Below, piece after piece: positions 18,240-26,749 of a stretch of 64,000 nt of DNA. The DNA lies in contig NZ_WWDL01000025.1 in NCBI RefSeq assembly GCF_009848505.1, positions 31,674 to 95,673 of the forward strand, read 5' to 3'. This DNA comes from Muricoccus harenae. GTDB lineage: Bacteria > Pseudomonadota > Alphaproteobacteria > Acetobacterales > Acetobacteraceae. Numbering within the stretch: the first letter of the stretch is position 1; every line of letters starts with the position of its first letter. Position numbers and translations under genes: made by a program. A model generated the notes under the pieces. The model was not told the origin of the DNA. It was given only the letters and a program-made list of their open reading frames with translations, and ran no database searches.

Positions 18240-19340
18240 TTAGGCTGCCGGCGCGCTGGCGTCAACCGGCGCAACGCGCCCGGGCCGGATGAAACCACCG
18301 CCCAGCACCCGGTCGCCATCATACAACACGCAGCCCTGCCCTGGTGCCGAAATCACAGGCTGATCCGGCGTCACGATCAGGCGACGGGCCTCGGCGTCCC
18401 AGACCGCCGTCACCGGCTGCGGAACCTCGCGGGCACGGAACTTCGCCTCCGCGCGGAAGGCCACGGCGGGCGGCTCGGAGAGCCAGTTGACCTCGCCCAC
18501 CGGCACGCTCGTCACTGGGATCGAGGCGGCCGGAGCCACCACGACCCGCCGGCGCGCCGGGTCAAGCGCGGCCACGCGCAGCCCGGCCTCGCCCGGCAGG
18601 CCGAGGCCCCTCGCCTGCCCGACCGTGTAGCGCGCCATGCCCTGGTGCCGGCCGAGCACATGACCCTCGCGGTCCACGATCTCCCCCGACTCGGCCGCCT
18701 CAGGCCGCAGCTTCGCGACGAGATCGTGGTAGCGGCCGCTCGGGACGAAGCAGATGTCCTGGCTGTCCGGCTTCTCGGCGACCGCCAGCCCGAGCCGCAC
18801 GGCCTCGCGCCGCACAGCCGCCTTGTCCGGCATGTCGCCAAGCGGGAAGCGGGCGAAGGCCAGCTGCTCGCGCGTGGTGGCAAACAGGAAATAGGACTGG
18901 TCGCGCGCCGGATCGGCGGCGCGGCGCAGTTCCGGGCCATCCGGCCCCTCGACGCGGCGGGCGTAATGGCCGGTGGCCAGGGCCTCGCAACCGAGGTCCT
19001 TCGCTAGGGCCACCAAGTCCTGGAACTTCACCGTCTGATTGCAGCGGACGCAGGGGATGGGGGTCTCGCCGCGCGCGTAGCTGTCGGCGAAATCGCCGAT
19101 CACGGCGTCGCGGAAGCGGCTCTCGCGATCGAGTACGTAATGCGGGATGCCCAGCCGGTCGGCCACGTCGCGCGCGTCATGGATGTCCTGGCCGGCGCAG
19201 CAGGCGCCCTTCTTCTGCACGGCGGCGCCGTGGTCATAGAGCTGGAGCGTGGCGCCGATGACGTCATGGCCCTGCTCGGCCAGGAGGCCGGCCACGACGC
19301 TGCTGTCCACGCCGCCGGACATGGCGACCAGGATTCTCAT
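18240..19340 (-). CDS. mnmA: tRNA-specific 2-thiouridylase
   Basis: ATP-dependent thiolase that puts sulfur on C2 of wobble U34 in Glu, Gln and Lys tRNAs, using persulfide from a cysteine desulfurase. In 366 aa: the PP-loop MSGGVDSSVVAGLLAEQG, the catalytic Cys in CVRCNQTVKF and its partner in SQDICFVPSG, then the C-terminal beta-barrel. Its ATG overlaps the tenA stop by 4 bp (ATGA), so it is translated from the sulfur operon that begins with the Rrf2 regulator. Having two desulfurases upstream fits a role as sulfur donors for this enzyme. Confidence 0.95.
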   Translation of the reverse strand: MRILVAMSGGVDSSVVAGLLAEQGHDVIGATLQLYDHGAAVQKKGACCAGQDIHDARDVADRLGIPHYVLDRESRFRDAVIGDFADSYARGETPIPCVRCNQTVKFQDLVALAKDLGCEALATGHYARRVEGPDGPELRRAADPARDQSYFLFATTREQLAFARFPLGDMPDKAAVRREAVRLGLAVAEKPDSQDICFVPSGRYHDLVAKLRPEAAESGEIVDREGHVLGRHQGMARYTVGQARGLGLPGEAGLRVAALDPARRRVVVAPAASIPVTSVPVGEVNWLSEPPAVAFRAEAKFRAREVPQPVTAVWDAEARRLIVTPDQPVISAPGQGCVLYDGDRVLGGGFIRPGRVAPVDASAPAA

Positions 19341-20047
19341 GGGGCTTCGTTCCGCGCGGCATTCAGGCCCATCTGCCAGAACTCAGCTTCCAGCCGCGAT
19401 GCTTCGGCAAAAAGCCGCGTCAGCGGGGCAAGCCGGGCTGCGCCGCCATGCGTTTCGCCCAATCGGTCCAGCCGCTCCGCCGCCCCGCGCGCCACGGCCT
19501 GATATTCGGCGCTGGCATATTGGACGATCCAATTCTCATAGGGATTGCCGTCACGCCGACGGGCGGGATGCGCCTCGATCCGCGCGGCGACCTCGCCATA
19601 GCCGATGGTGCAGGGCGCCAGGGCGACTTCCAGATCAAGGATGTCGCCGCGATAGCCCTGGTCCATGACCCAGCGGGTGTAGCAGACCGTCTCCGGCGCC
19701 TCGGGCTCAGCCAGCACGGCCGCCTCGTCCAGTCCCCATTCGGCACAATAGACGAGGTGCAGCTTCGTCTCGGCCAGGATGGCCTGCACCACGGCGCCCT
19801 TTGCGCGCATGGCCTCCAGGCTCTCGGCCTTCACCACGGCCAGCGCCTGAGCGCGGGCGAATTGGACCAGGAACAGGTAATCCTGCACGAGATAGTGCCG
19901 GAACGCCTGAAGCGGCAGGGAACCATCAGCCAGGCCCTGCACGAAAGGGTGCCAGCAATAGGCATCCCACTCCCGCACCGCCGCCGAACGCAGCGCGCGG
20001 AACAGTCCGCCCTCGCGCCCATAGGGGCCTGAGGACAAGAATGCCAT
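19337..20047 (-). CDS. tenA: TenA-family thiaminase II / aminopyrimidine hydrolase
   Basis: An all-helical enzyme that salvages thiamine breakdown products by hydrolysing aminomethyl-pyrimidine to HMP, or cleaving thiamine. The 236 aa carry family landmarks: the HPFVQGLADGSLPLQAFRHY start, YLVQDYLFLVQFARA, the catalytic-Cys block LAPCTIGYGEVAARI and the NPYENWIVQYAS C-terminal block. It is locked in the operon by a one-base TGATG overlap with the ferredoxin stop and a 4-bp overlap with mnmA. No other thiamine gene or TPP riboswitch is seen. Its place beside desulfurases may reflect the sulfur link of thiazole synthesis, or chance. Confidence 0.9.
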   Translation of the reverse strand: MAFLSSGPYGREGGLFRALRSAAVREWDAYCWHPFVQGLADGSLPLQAFRHYLVQDYLFLVQFARAQALAVVKAESLEAMRAKGAVVQAILAETKLHLVYCAEWGLDEAAVLAEPEAPETVCYTRWVMDQGYRGDILDLEVALAPCTIGYGEVAARIEAHPARRRDGNPYENWIVQYASAEYQAVARGAAERLDRLGETHGGAARLAPLTRLFAEASRLEAEFWQMGLNAARNEAP

Positions 20048-20373
20048 CAGCCGGCGTTGCGGCTGCCGGAGGGAAGCTTCACCACCAGCCCGTCCAGCTT
20101 GTCAGTCATGATGAGCTGGCAGCCCAGCCGGCTGGTCTCCTGCAGGTCGAAGGCGAGGTCGAGCATGTCCTCCTCGTCCTCGGTCGGGCTCTCCAGCCTG
20201 CTGAACCAGTCCCCGTCCACGATCACATGGCAGGTCGAGCAGGCGAGGCTTCCCTCGCAGGCACCCTCGATGTCCACCCCGTGCTTATGCGCGATCTCCA
20301 GCACGGAAAGGCCGAGCGGCGCCTCCACCTCGCGGCGCGTGCCGTCCCGCTCGACGAAGGTCATCTTCGGCAT
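20047..20373 (-). CDS. fdx: [2Fe-2S] ferredoxin, adrenodoxin/ISC type
   Basis: A small electron carrier of the vertebrate/ISC ferredoxin class, which supplies electrons to Fe-S cluster assembly or to a P450-like partner. The 108 aa have the C-x5-C-x2-C pattern in [13 protein letters not shown] with the fourth ligand in SRLGCQLIM. The [16 protein letters not shown] helix matches adrenodoxin-type ferredoxins. It starts 9 bp after the desulfurase stop and overlaps tenA by one base. In the usual isc operon it follows hscA; here the scaffold and chaperone genes are missing. Confidence 0.94.
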   Translation of the reverse strand: MPKMTFVERDGTRREVEAPLGLSVLEIAHKHGVDIEGACEGSLACSTCHVIVDGDWFSRLESPTEDEEDMLDLAFDLQETSRLGCQLIMTDKLDGLVVKLPSGSRNAG

Positions 20374-20381
20374 GGTCTCTC

Positions 20382-21569
20382 CTACTCCGCCGCCGCCGCC
20401 TGCCGGCGCAGGCCCTGCCAGGCACGGGCCAGTTCAGCCGCGGCCCGATCCACCTCGGCGGGCGAGGTAAAGCGGCCGATGCCAATCCGCAAGGTCGCGC
20501 GTGCTTCCGCCTCGGGCAGGCCCAGCGCCCGGAGGACATAGGAGGGCTCGACGCTGGCGGAAGAACAGGCGCTGCCGGTGGAGACACAAACCCCCGGTGC
20601 GGCCTTCATCACCGCCTGCGCATCCACCCCGCCGGGCAGGGTGAGATTGAGGTTGCCCGCGACACGGCGGGTCCGGTCGCCATTGACCCGGAGCCCCGGG
20701 ATGCCGGCCTCCAGCGCCGCCAGGAAGCGCTCGCGCTGGCTGGCAATGCGGCCTTCGTCCAGCGCTGCCTCCAGCCGCGCGATCCGCGCCGCCTCGCCGA
20801 AGCCGACGATCAGGGGCGTCGGCAGGGTGCCGGAGCGCAGCCCCCTCTCCTGCCCGCCGCCCGACAGCAGCGGTGACAGCCGCACCCGCGGCCGGCGACG
20901 GACATAAAGGGCACCGATCCCCTTGGGCCCATAGATTTTGTGGGCCGAGAGCGAGAGAAGATCGAGCCTGAGGGCATTCACGTCCAGCGGGATGCGCCCG
21001 GCCGCCTGGGCAGCGTCGGTGTGGAACAGCGCCCCGGTCTCACGCGCCATCGTGGCCAGCGCGGCGATGTCCTGCACCACGCCGATCTCATTGTTCACGG
21101 CCATGACGCTGACGAGAAGCGTGGGCACGGCCAGCGCCTCGCGCAGCGCCTCCGGGTCCAGCAGGCCGCCCGGGCGGACCGTTAGCACCACCGGCTCGAA
21201 GCCCTCGGCCGCCAGGTCGCGGGTGCTTTCCAGCACGCATTTATGCTCGGTTTCGACCGTGACGATCCGGCGGCGTTCCGTGCCCTGGGCTGCGGCAAAG
21301 CGCGCGGCGCCCTTGATGGCGAGGTTGTTCGCCTCGGTGGCGCCGGAGGTGAAGACCACCTCTCGCGCCTCGGCCCCGATCAGCGCCGCGACATGGGCCC
21401 GGGCCTGCTCCACGGCTGCTTCCGCCTCGCGGCCCATGGCGTGCTCGATGCTGGCAGGGTTAGCGAAATTCGCTTCCCACCATGGCCTCATGACGGCGAG
21501 CACGCGCGGGTCGACCGGCGTGGTGGCCTGGTTATCGAGATAGGCAGGGTGGTTCGCGGCATCCCTCAT
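20382..21569 (-). CDS. iscS: Cysteine desulfurase, IscS type
   Basis: PLP enzyme that takes sulfur from cysteine as an enzyme persulfide for Fe-S clusters, tRNA thiolation and cofactors. The 395 aa show [14 protein letters not shown], the PLP lysine in [16 protein letters not shown], and the active-site Cys loop [20 protein letters not shown], long and flexible as in group I (IscS/NifS) enzymes. A second desulfurase precedes it by 68 bp. With mnmA downstream it is a good candidate for the tRNA sulfur donor. Confidence 0.93.
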   Translation of the reverse strand: MRDAANHPAYLDNQATTPVDPRVLAVMRPWWEANFANPASIEHAMGREAEAAVEQARAHVAALIGAEAREVVFTSGATEANNLAIKGAARFAAAQGTERRRIVTVETEHKCVLESTRDLAAEGFEPVVLTVRPGGLLDPEALREALAVPTLLVSVMAVNNEIGVVQDIAALATMARETGALFHTDAAQAAGRIPLDVNALRLDLLSLSAHKIYGPKGIGALYVRRRPRVRLSPLLSGGGQERGLRSGTLPTPLIVGFGEAARIARLEAALDEGRIASQRERFLAALEAGIPGLRVNGDRTRRVAGNLNLTLPGGVDAQAVMKAAPGVCVSTGSACSSASVEPSYVLRALGLPEAEARATLRIGIGRFTSPAEVDRAAAELARAWQGLRRQAAAAE

Positions 21570-21637
21570 GAGGTCAAGATGGGCGATCCGGGGCGCCGGG
21601 ACGAGGGCCGGATGCGCAGGTCCGGTCCGCGCGCCGC

Positions 21638-22723
21638 TCAGCCCGCGCGGCGCAACGCCAGCCGCTCGCGCATCGCCGCATGGGCCTCGACGAAACGCGC
21701 CGCCGCATCTGCCGGCGCGTTCCAGGGAAGTGAAATCCGGATTGCCTCGCCCGCCGCATCGCCGAGTCCCATGGCGGCCAGCCCAGGGCTGCGTGCCACC
21801 TTCCCGGAGGAGCAGGCCGAGCCCGCCGAGACCCGCATGCCTGCAAGGTCCAGCGCGATCACCTGGGTTTCGGCCGGGGCGCCGGGCAGAATGACGCAGC
21901 TGGTGTTCGGCAGGCGCGGCGCCCCCGATCCGGCCACCGGAAGACCCAGCCCGGCTTCAATGGCGTCCCGCAGCAGGGTGAGCCGCGCCGCCGCCGCCGG
22001 ATCGGCCGCCTCGGCAGCGGCGCCCAGCCCGGCGATGGCGGGCAGCGCCTCCGTCCCGCCACGGCGCCCGCGTTCCTGGCCACCACCGGCAATCAGGGGC
22101 GCGAGATCGAGCCCCGGACGCAGCAGCAGTGCCCCTGCACCCTTGGGGCCGCCGAGTTTGTGGCCCGACAACGCCATGCTCTCCGCGCCGGAGGAGGCGA
22201 AATCCAGTGGCATGCGCCCTGCTGCCTGCACCGCGTCCAGATGGAGCGCCGCGCCATGGCGGCGGCAGATCGCCGCGGCCTCGGCGACCGGGTGGATCAC
22301 CCCCGTCTCATTATTCGCCACCATCAGGCAGACCAGGGCCGGTCCGCCACTCGCCAGCGCGGCCTCCAGCGCCGCCAGGTCAAGCGTGCCATCGGGCAGG
22401 ACAGGAAGCATCCCAGCCCCCTCGGCTGCGCGCAGAACCGCCGGATGCTCGGTCGCCCCAACCAGCACCCGCCGGCCCTGCCGCAGGGAGATGATGGCCA
22501 GCGCATTTGCCTCCGTTCCGCCCGAGGTGAAGACGACATCCCGGGCCGAGCCCCCGAATCGGGCGGCGACCCGGCTTCGCGCCTCCTCCAGCACGCGCCG
22601 CGCCGCGCGCCCGTCGGCATGGACCGAGGAAGGGTTCCCCACCAGCTCCATTGCCGCCAGGGCGACGGCGCGCGCTTCCGGCCGCAGGGGCTCGGTCGCA
22701 TTGGCATCGAGATAGAGGCTCAT
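21638..22723 (-). CDS. Second cysteine desulfurase (NifS/IscS-like)
   Basis: A 361-aa fold-type I PLP enzyme. It begins MSLYLDANATEPLRPEARAV, has the PLP lysine in ALSGHKLGGPKGAGALLL, and the Cys loop in VSAGSACSSGKV. It is shorter than the IscS downstream, and only moderately similar to it, so this is an old divergence and not a fresh tandem duplication. It overlaps the regulator by 4 bp (ATGA), proving cotranscription. In other alphaproteobacteria this slot holds one desulfurase followed by suf genes; here a full second desulfurase follows instead. Confidence 0.92.
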   Translation of the reverse strand: MSLYLDANATEPLRPEARAVALAAMELVGNPSSVHADGRAARRVLEEARSRVAARFGGSARDVVFTSGGTEANALAIISLRQGRRVLVGATEHPAVLRAAEGAGMLPVLPDGTLDLAALEAALASGGPALVCLMVANNETGVIHPVAEAAAICRRHGAALHLDAVQAAGRMPLDFASSGAESMALSGHKLGGPKGAGALLLRPGLDLAPLIAGGGQERGRRGGTEALPAIAGLGAAAEAADPAAAARLTLLRDAIEAGLGLPVAGSGAPRLPNTSCVILPGAPAETQVIALDLAGMRVSAGSACSSGKVARSPGLAAMGLGDAAGEAIRISLPWNAPADAAARFVEAHAAMRERLALRRAG

Positions 22724-23193
22724 CCCGCCTCCCGCCGGCGGGGCTCGTCATCCTCGAAGTCGGAAAGGGCGCCGGGCACCGGCACCGCCCGGCCCAAAGT
22801 CCGCCCCTGGACCACATCCGCCAGGGTGATGGCGGCGAGGAAGAGGCGCACCTGCTCGCCCAGCTCGCGCCAGAGGTCGCGCTGGTCCGGCGGGGCGTCC
22901 GAAAGGGCATCACCGCCGGTAATCGTGTCGTCGACGGCATCCACCACCTCGGCCACCGAAATGGAGGCGGGAGGCTTGGCCAGGCGGTAGCCGCCACCTG
23001 GGCCCCTGACCGAGTCAACCAGCCCCGCCCGGCGCAGCCGACCGAAGATCTGTTCCAGATAGGCGGCCGAGAGCAGCTGCGCCGCCGCGATCTCGGCGAG
23101 CGTCACGGGCACCCCGTTCTGACCGCCCGCATCGCGCCGGGCGATCTCTGTCAGTGCCATGACGGCATAGCGGCCGCGGGTGGAAAGCCGCAT
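22720..23193 (-). CDS. Rrf2-family regulator, IscR-like but without cysteines
   Basis: A 157-aa winged-helix regulator whose N-terminus MRLSTRGRYAVMALTEIA and helix block LLSAAYLEQIFGRLRRAGLV are typical of IscR. GPGGGYRLAKPPASISVAEV follows, the usual wing and linker. Where IscR binds its cluster with three cysteines, this protein reads TGGDALSDAPPDQRDLWREL, and no cysteine occurs anywhere in the chain. It therefore cannot sense Fe-S clusters in the standard way. The ATG at 23193 has GGAGGGG just upstream; the longer in-frame extension is non-coding in character. It heads the desulfurase operon and probably controls it. Confidence 0.88.
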   Translation of the reverse strand: MRLSTRGRYAVMALTEIARRDAGGQNGVPVTLAEIAAAQLLSAAYLEQIFGRLRRAGLVDSVRGPGGGYRLAKPPASISVAEVVDAVDDTITGGDALSDAPPDQRDLWRELGEQVRLFLAAITLADVVQGRTLGRAVPVPGALSDFEDDEPRRREAG

Positions 23194-23604
23194 CTCAGCC
23201 CCTCCGCCGCATAGGGCGGGGGGATGCCGGTGTGGCATGGCGGGCAGCCATGCGCACTGAAAGGTGAGCCCGTGCCATGATTTGGTTATGAATCTCGCAT
23301 TGCGCTCCCTATATTGGGCTCGTCCCGCGCACCGTAAGGCCGCACGGGGCAGATGGCATCCCCGGAGCTCGGTTCGGAACCCCGTGGCCAGTGCGAGGCA
23401 TTCGCCTCGTACGGCAACTCCCGACACCCGATGTTTCCCGGCCGCTTCCGCTTGGCGGAACGGGTTCCCTTCGAGCGGCCCGGACGGGCCCACGAACGGA
23501 GCCCGTTCCGCCGGGGCGGGATGCCACGGATGATGAAACTGGCGGGGCGGCTCCCTTCAGGGGGTTGGCCTACCACAGATGAACGCCCTACGGGGCGGAA
23601 GGTG
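23194..23604. other. 411-bp divergent intergenic region with stem-loops
   Basis: This gap lies between the Rrf2 operon (minus) and the alpha/beta hydrolase (plus) and must hold both promoters. It contains an 8-bp stem hairpin GTGCGAGG / CCTCGTAC near 23390-23411 and the larger inverted repeat listed separately. No protein-like frame or confident -35/-10 pair is visible; ATAT-rich sequence at 23308-23316 is the most promoter-like part. Confidence 0.5.
23454..23512. repeat. Long inverted repeat, possible structured leader
   Basis: GGCGGAACGGG (23454-23464) and CCCGTTCCGCC (23502-23512) are perfectly complementary 11-bp arms around a 37-base interior that itself contains GGCCCG/CGGGCC pairing. 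It sits about 90 bp before the hydrolase start. It could be a leader RNA structure, an attenuator or a repetitive extragenic palindrome. Confidence 0.45.
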
Positions 23605-24276
23605 ATGATGCCCGAGGTGATGTTCGCCGGTCCTGACGGCCGGCTCGAGGGTCGCTACCACCACGCCAAGCAGCCCAATGCTCCCACTGCGTTGATTCTG
23701 CACCCGCATCCGCTGCATGGCGGGACCATGAACAACCGGGTGGTGCACGCTCTCTATGAGCGTTTCCGGGGCATGGGCTTTTCCACGCTGCGCTTCAACT
23801 TCCGCGGCGTCGGCAAGAGCCAGGGGCGCTATGACGGCGGCATCGGGGAGATCTCCGACGCCACGGCGGCGCTCGACTTCCTCCAGGCGGTGAATCCGGC
23901 GGCCTCCATGCTCTGGGTCGCGGGCTATTCCTTTGGTGCCTATGTCGGCATGCAGGTGCTGATGCGGCGGCCGGAGATGGGTGGCTTCGTCTCGATCTCC
24001 GCCCCGGCCAGCCATTACGATTTCGGCTTCCTGGCCCCCTGCCCCTGCTCGGGCCTGATCCTGCACGGCGAGGCCGACGAGCTTGTGCCGGAGCCTTCGG
24101 TGCGAAAGCTGGTGGACAAGCTGAACACCCAGAAGGGCATCAAGATCGACTATCGGACGATGCCCGAGGCGGGCCATGTCTACACGCCGGAGCAGACCGA
24201 GAAGGTCGCCGACGCCACCGAGGACCATGTGATGACGGTGCTGAACCGCGCGCGCATGTCGATGGCGGCGGACTGA
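23605..24276 (+). CDS. Alpha/beta hydrolase, YqiA/DUF-type small serine hydrolase
   Basis: A 223-aa alpha/beta hydrolase with HPHPLHGGTMNNRVV after the third strand (oxyanion region), FNFRGVGKSQGRYD, a nucleophile elbow WVAGYSFGAYVGM (GYSFG, Ser present), LHGEADELVPEP with the acid, and the histidine in MPEAGHVYTPEQ. This is the COG2945-like family found throughout alphaproteobacteria, of unknown substrate. The cluster of starts GTG-ATG-ATG at 23602-23610 makes the exact start uncertain; GGAAGG lies 5 bp before the last. A strong terminator follows. Confidence 0.88.
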   Translation: MMPEVMFAGPDGRLEGRYHHAKQPNAPTALILHPHPLHGGTMNNRVVHALYERFRGMGFSTLRFNFRGVGKSQGRYDGGIGEISDATAALDFLQAVNPAASMLWVAGYSFGAYVGMQVLMRRPEMGGFVSISAPASHYDFGFLAPCPCSGLILHGEADELVPEPSVRKLVDKLNTQKGIKIDYRTMPEAGHVYTPEQTEKVADATEDHVMTVLNRARMSMAAD

Positions 24277-24300
24277 TCCCGGCCGGGATTCACAAATCGG

Positions 24301-24335
24301 GGGGCGGCGTTCCGAAAGGGCGCCGCCCCTTTTTT
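24301..24335 (+). terminator. Rho-independent terminator after the alpha/beta hydrolase
   Basis: GGGGCGGCG and CGCCGCCCC form a 9-bp GC stem with an 11-base loop, followed by six T residues on the plus strand. It lies 24 bp after the hydrolase stop codon, just before the convergent anmK. Confidence 0.9.
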
Positions 24336-24346
24336 GTGCCTGCCTT

Positions 24347-25456
24347 TCAGGCGTAGGCCGGCATGCGCTGCCCACCGGTCAGCGGATAGGGGGCCCCCGT
24401 GGTACCCGGGAAGGTCAGGGGCAGGCCCCGCGCTACGCGGGCGGCCAGCACCCCAAAGGCTTGGGCCTCAAGAGCGTCGCCATCCCAGCCCGCGACCTCA
24501 ACAGGGCGCACGGGCGCCTCCAGCATGCTGGCCAGCGCCTTCATCAGGGCCGGGTTCCGCCGCCCGCCGCCTGCGACCAGCCATTGCACCGGCGGATCCG
24601 GGAAGTGCCGCGCCGCCGCGCCCACGCATACGGCGCAGAAGGCGGCGAGGGTCGCCGCCCCATCGGCCGGGGAAAGGGCGCCGGCGCCCGATTCCCGCAA
24701 GGCCAGGTCGAAATCCAGACGGTCCAGCGACTTGGGCGGGGATGCCGCGAGGTAGGGATGCGCCATCAGCCGCCCCAGCACCGCACCATCGGGCGCCCCG
24801 GCCAGGGCCAGCTTGCCGTCCCTGTCGTAATCCTGGCCCAGGGAGCGCCGGGCCCAATCGTCCAGCGGGCCGTTGGCAGGGCCGGTATCGAAGGCGATCA
24901 GCTCCCCATCCGCGCCGATCCAGGTCACGTTGCCGACACCGCCCAGGTTCAGGATCGCGACCGGCTTGGGCAGCGACTCTGCCAGCACCCGGTGGAACAC
25001 GGGCACCAGCGGCGCGCCCTGCCCGCCGGCCGCCACATCCGCCGAGCGGAAGTCATGCACCACCTCCACCCCGGTGCTGCGCGCCAGCAGGGCCGGGTCG
25101 CCAATCTGCCAAGTGTGGCCCTTCTCACCGGGCCGGGTCGCGGGCCGGTGCAGGATGGTCTGGCCGTGGAAGCCGATCAGCTCGGCAGGCATGTTCAGGG
25201 CCTCGACGGCCTCGGCATGGCGCTCGGTCAGGCGCCGGGCACAGTCCAGCAGTCCGGGGTCATCGGCGAGCCGTCCCTCGGCATGCAGGGCGGGTGCCGC
25301 ATCCAGCAGGGCACGCAGGTCTCGGCGGAGCGCCGGGGGATAGGGAATGGTGACGGAAGGGCCGAAGCGGCCGATCCTTTCCCCGTCCGTCTCGACATAG
25401 GCGGCATCCACCCCGTCTAGCGAAGTTCCGCTCATCAGCCCAATGGTTCGCAGCAT
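24347..25456 (-). CDS. anmK: Anhydro-N-acetylmuramic acid kinase
   Basis: Cell-wall recycling enzyme that opens and phosphorylates 1,6-anhydro-MurNAc to MurNAc-6-phosphate. The 369 aa begin [18 protein letters not shown], the ATP-binding signature, and carry [38 protein letters not shown] and [14 protein letters not shown]. It is divergent from tyrS with 53 bp between starts, an arrangement common in alphaproteobacteria, so the two promoters must overlap. The partner etherase (MurQ) is not in this window. Confidence 0.95.
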   Translation of the reverse strand: MLRTIGLMSGTSLDGVDAAYVETDGERIGRFGPSVTIPYPPALRRDLRALLDAAPALHAEGRLADDPGLLDCARRLTERHAEAVEALNMPAELIGFHGQTILHRPATRPGEKGHTWQIGDPALLARSTGVEVVHDFRSADVAAGGQGAPLVPVFHRVLAESLPKPVAILNLGGVGNVTWIGADGELIAFDTGPANGPLDDWARRSLGQDYDRDGKLALAGAPDGAVLGRLMAHPYLAASPPKSLDRLDFDLALRESGAGALSPADGAATLAAFCAVCVGAAARHFPDPPVQWLVAGGGRRNPALMKALASMLEAPVRPVEVAGWDGDALEAQAFGVLAARVARGLPLTFPGTTGAPYPLTGGQRMPAYA

Positions 25457-25509
25457 GGCGGCACTTGTGCTACGGCCCGCCGGCTTTGCAAGGCCCGAGT
25501 GACGGTTTC

Positions 25510-26745
25510 ATGCCCGATACGAACGACGACTTCCTGCATCTCGCGCGGCAGCGCGGCTATATCCACCAGGTGACGGACGAGGTGGCGCTGACCGCCCGCC
25601 TCGCCCAGGGGGTGCTGCCCGCCTATGTCGGCTTCGACTGCACGGCCGACAGCCTGCATGTGGGCCACCTGCTGCCCATCATGCTGCTTCGCCTGCTTCA
25701 GAAGACGGGCCACAAGCCAGTGGCCCTGCTCGGCGGCGGAACCACCCGGATCGGCGATCCCTCCTTCCGGGACACGCAGAGGCCTCTTCTCACTGATGAG
25801 CAGATCGAGACGAACAAGGTCGGCATCCGCCGGACTTTCGCGTCCTTCCTGCGCTTCGGGGACGGCGCGGCGGATGCCGTCATGCTGGACAATGCCGCCT
25901 GGCTGGACGGGCTCGCCTATATCCCCTTCCTGCGCGATGTCGGCCGGCATTTCAGCGTGAACCGCATGCTGACCATGGACAGCGTGCGGCTGCGGCTGGA
26001 GCGGGACCAGCCGCTCTCCTTCCTCGAGTTCAACTACATGCTCCTGCAGTCCTACGACTTCCTGGAGCTGCGGCGACGCCACGGGGTTGGCCTCCAGATG
26101 GGCGGCAGCGACCAGTGGGGGAACATCGTGATGGGGGTGGAGCTGAACCGCCGGATCGACCAGGCGGAGGTTTTCGGCGCAACCACCCCGCTGCTCGCCA
26201 CCTCCTCGGGCGCCAAGATGGGCAAGACGGCCACGGGTGCGGTCTGGCTGAACCCGGACCGCCTCTCACCCTATGACTACTGGCAGTTCTGGCGGAACAC
26301 GGAGGATGCGGATGTCGGTCGCTTCCTGCGCCTGTTCACCGAGATGCCGATCACGGAAACCGAGCGCCTCGCCGCCCTCCAGGGTGCCGAGGTGAACGAG
26401 GCGAAGAAGATCCTCGCCACCGAGGCCACCGCCTTGCTGCATGGACGAGAGGCCGCCGAGGCCGCCGCCGAGACGGCGCGCGCCACCTTCGAGCAGGGCC
26501 AAGCGGCAGAGACGTTGCCCGCCATCACGACCGCCCTTCCCGCCAGCCTGCTTGACGTCGCGGTCGCGGCGGGACTGGCCGCCAGCAAGGGCGAGGCCAG
26601 GCGACTGGTCGGGCAGTCGGGCCTGCGCCTGAACGACGAGGTGGTGACCGATGTCGCGCGGGAGGTGACGGCGGCGGATCTGCGGGACGGCGCGGCGAAG
26701 CTTTCCGCGGGGCGCAAGCGCCACGTGCTGGTGCGGGCGGGCTGA
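25510..26745 (+). CDS. tyrS: Tyrosyl-tRNA synthetase
   Basis: Class Ic aminoacyl-tRNA synthetase, charging tRNA-Tyr. The 411 aa include the HIGH equivalent [10 protein letters not shown], the tyrosine pocket [10 protein letters not shown] and [12 protein letters not shown], the KMSKS equivalent [10 protein letters not shown], and an S4 RNA-binding domain at residues 345-405 ([19 protein letters not shown]). The ATG at 25510 begins MPDTNDDFL and fits the family; the earlier in-frame start would place 15 extra residues across the anmK promoter. Confidence 0.97.
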   Translation: MPDTNDDFLHLARQRGYIHQVTDEVALTARLAQGVLPAYVGFDCTADSLHVGHLLPIMLLRLLQKTGHKPVALLGGGTTRIGDPSFRDTQRPLLTDEQIETNKVGIRRTFASFLRFGDGAADAVMLDNAAWLDGLAYIPFLRDVGRHFSVNRMLTMDSVRLRLERDQPLSFLEFNYMLLQSYDFLELRRRHGVGLQMGGSDQWGNIVMGVELNRRIDQAEVFGATTPLLATSSGAKMGKTATGAVWLNPDRLSPYDYWQFWRNTEDADVGRFLRLFTEMPITETERLAALQGAEVNEAKKILATEATALLHGREAAEAAAETARATFEQGQAAETLPAITTALPASLLDVAVAAGLAASKGEARRLVGQSGLRLNDEVVTDVAREVTAADLRDGAAKLSAGRKRHVLVRAG

Positions 26746-26749
26746 GTTC

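Noticed and set aside
20048..20060. TPP riboswitch for tenA
   Set aside because: tenA overlaps the ferredoxin gene by one base, leaving no leader, and no THI-box sequence is present upstream of the operon.
21243..22715. 490-codon frame opposite the two desulfurases
   Set aside because: It is an Ala/Arg/Ser-rich antisense shadow spanning two real genes.
23353..23604. N-terminal extension of the alpha/beta hydrolase
   Set aside because: The 84 extra codons contain strong stem-loops and Arg/Pro-rich sequence unlike the family, and a ribosome binding site lies just before 23605.
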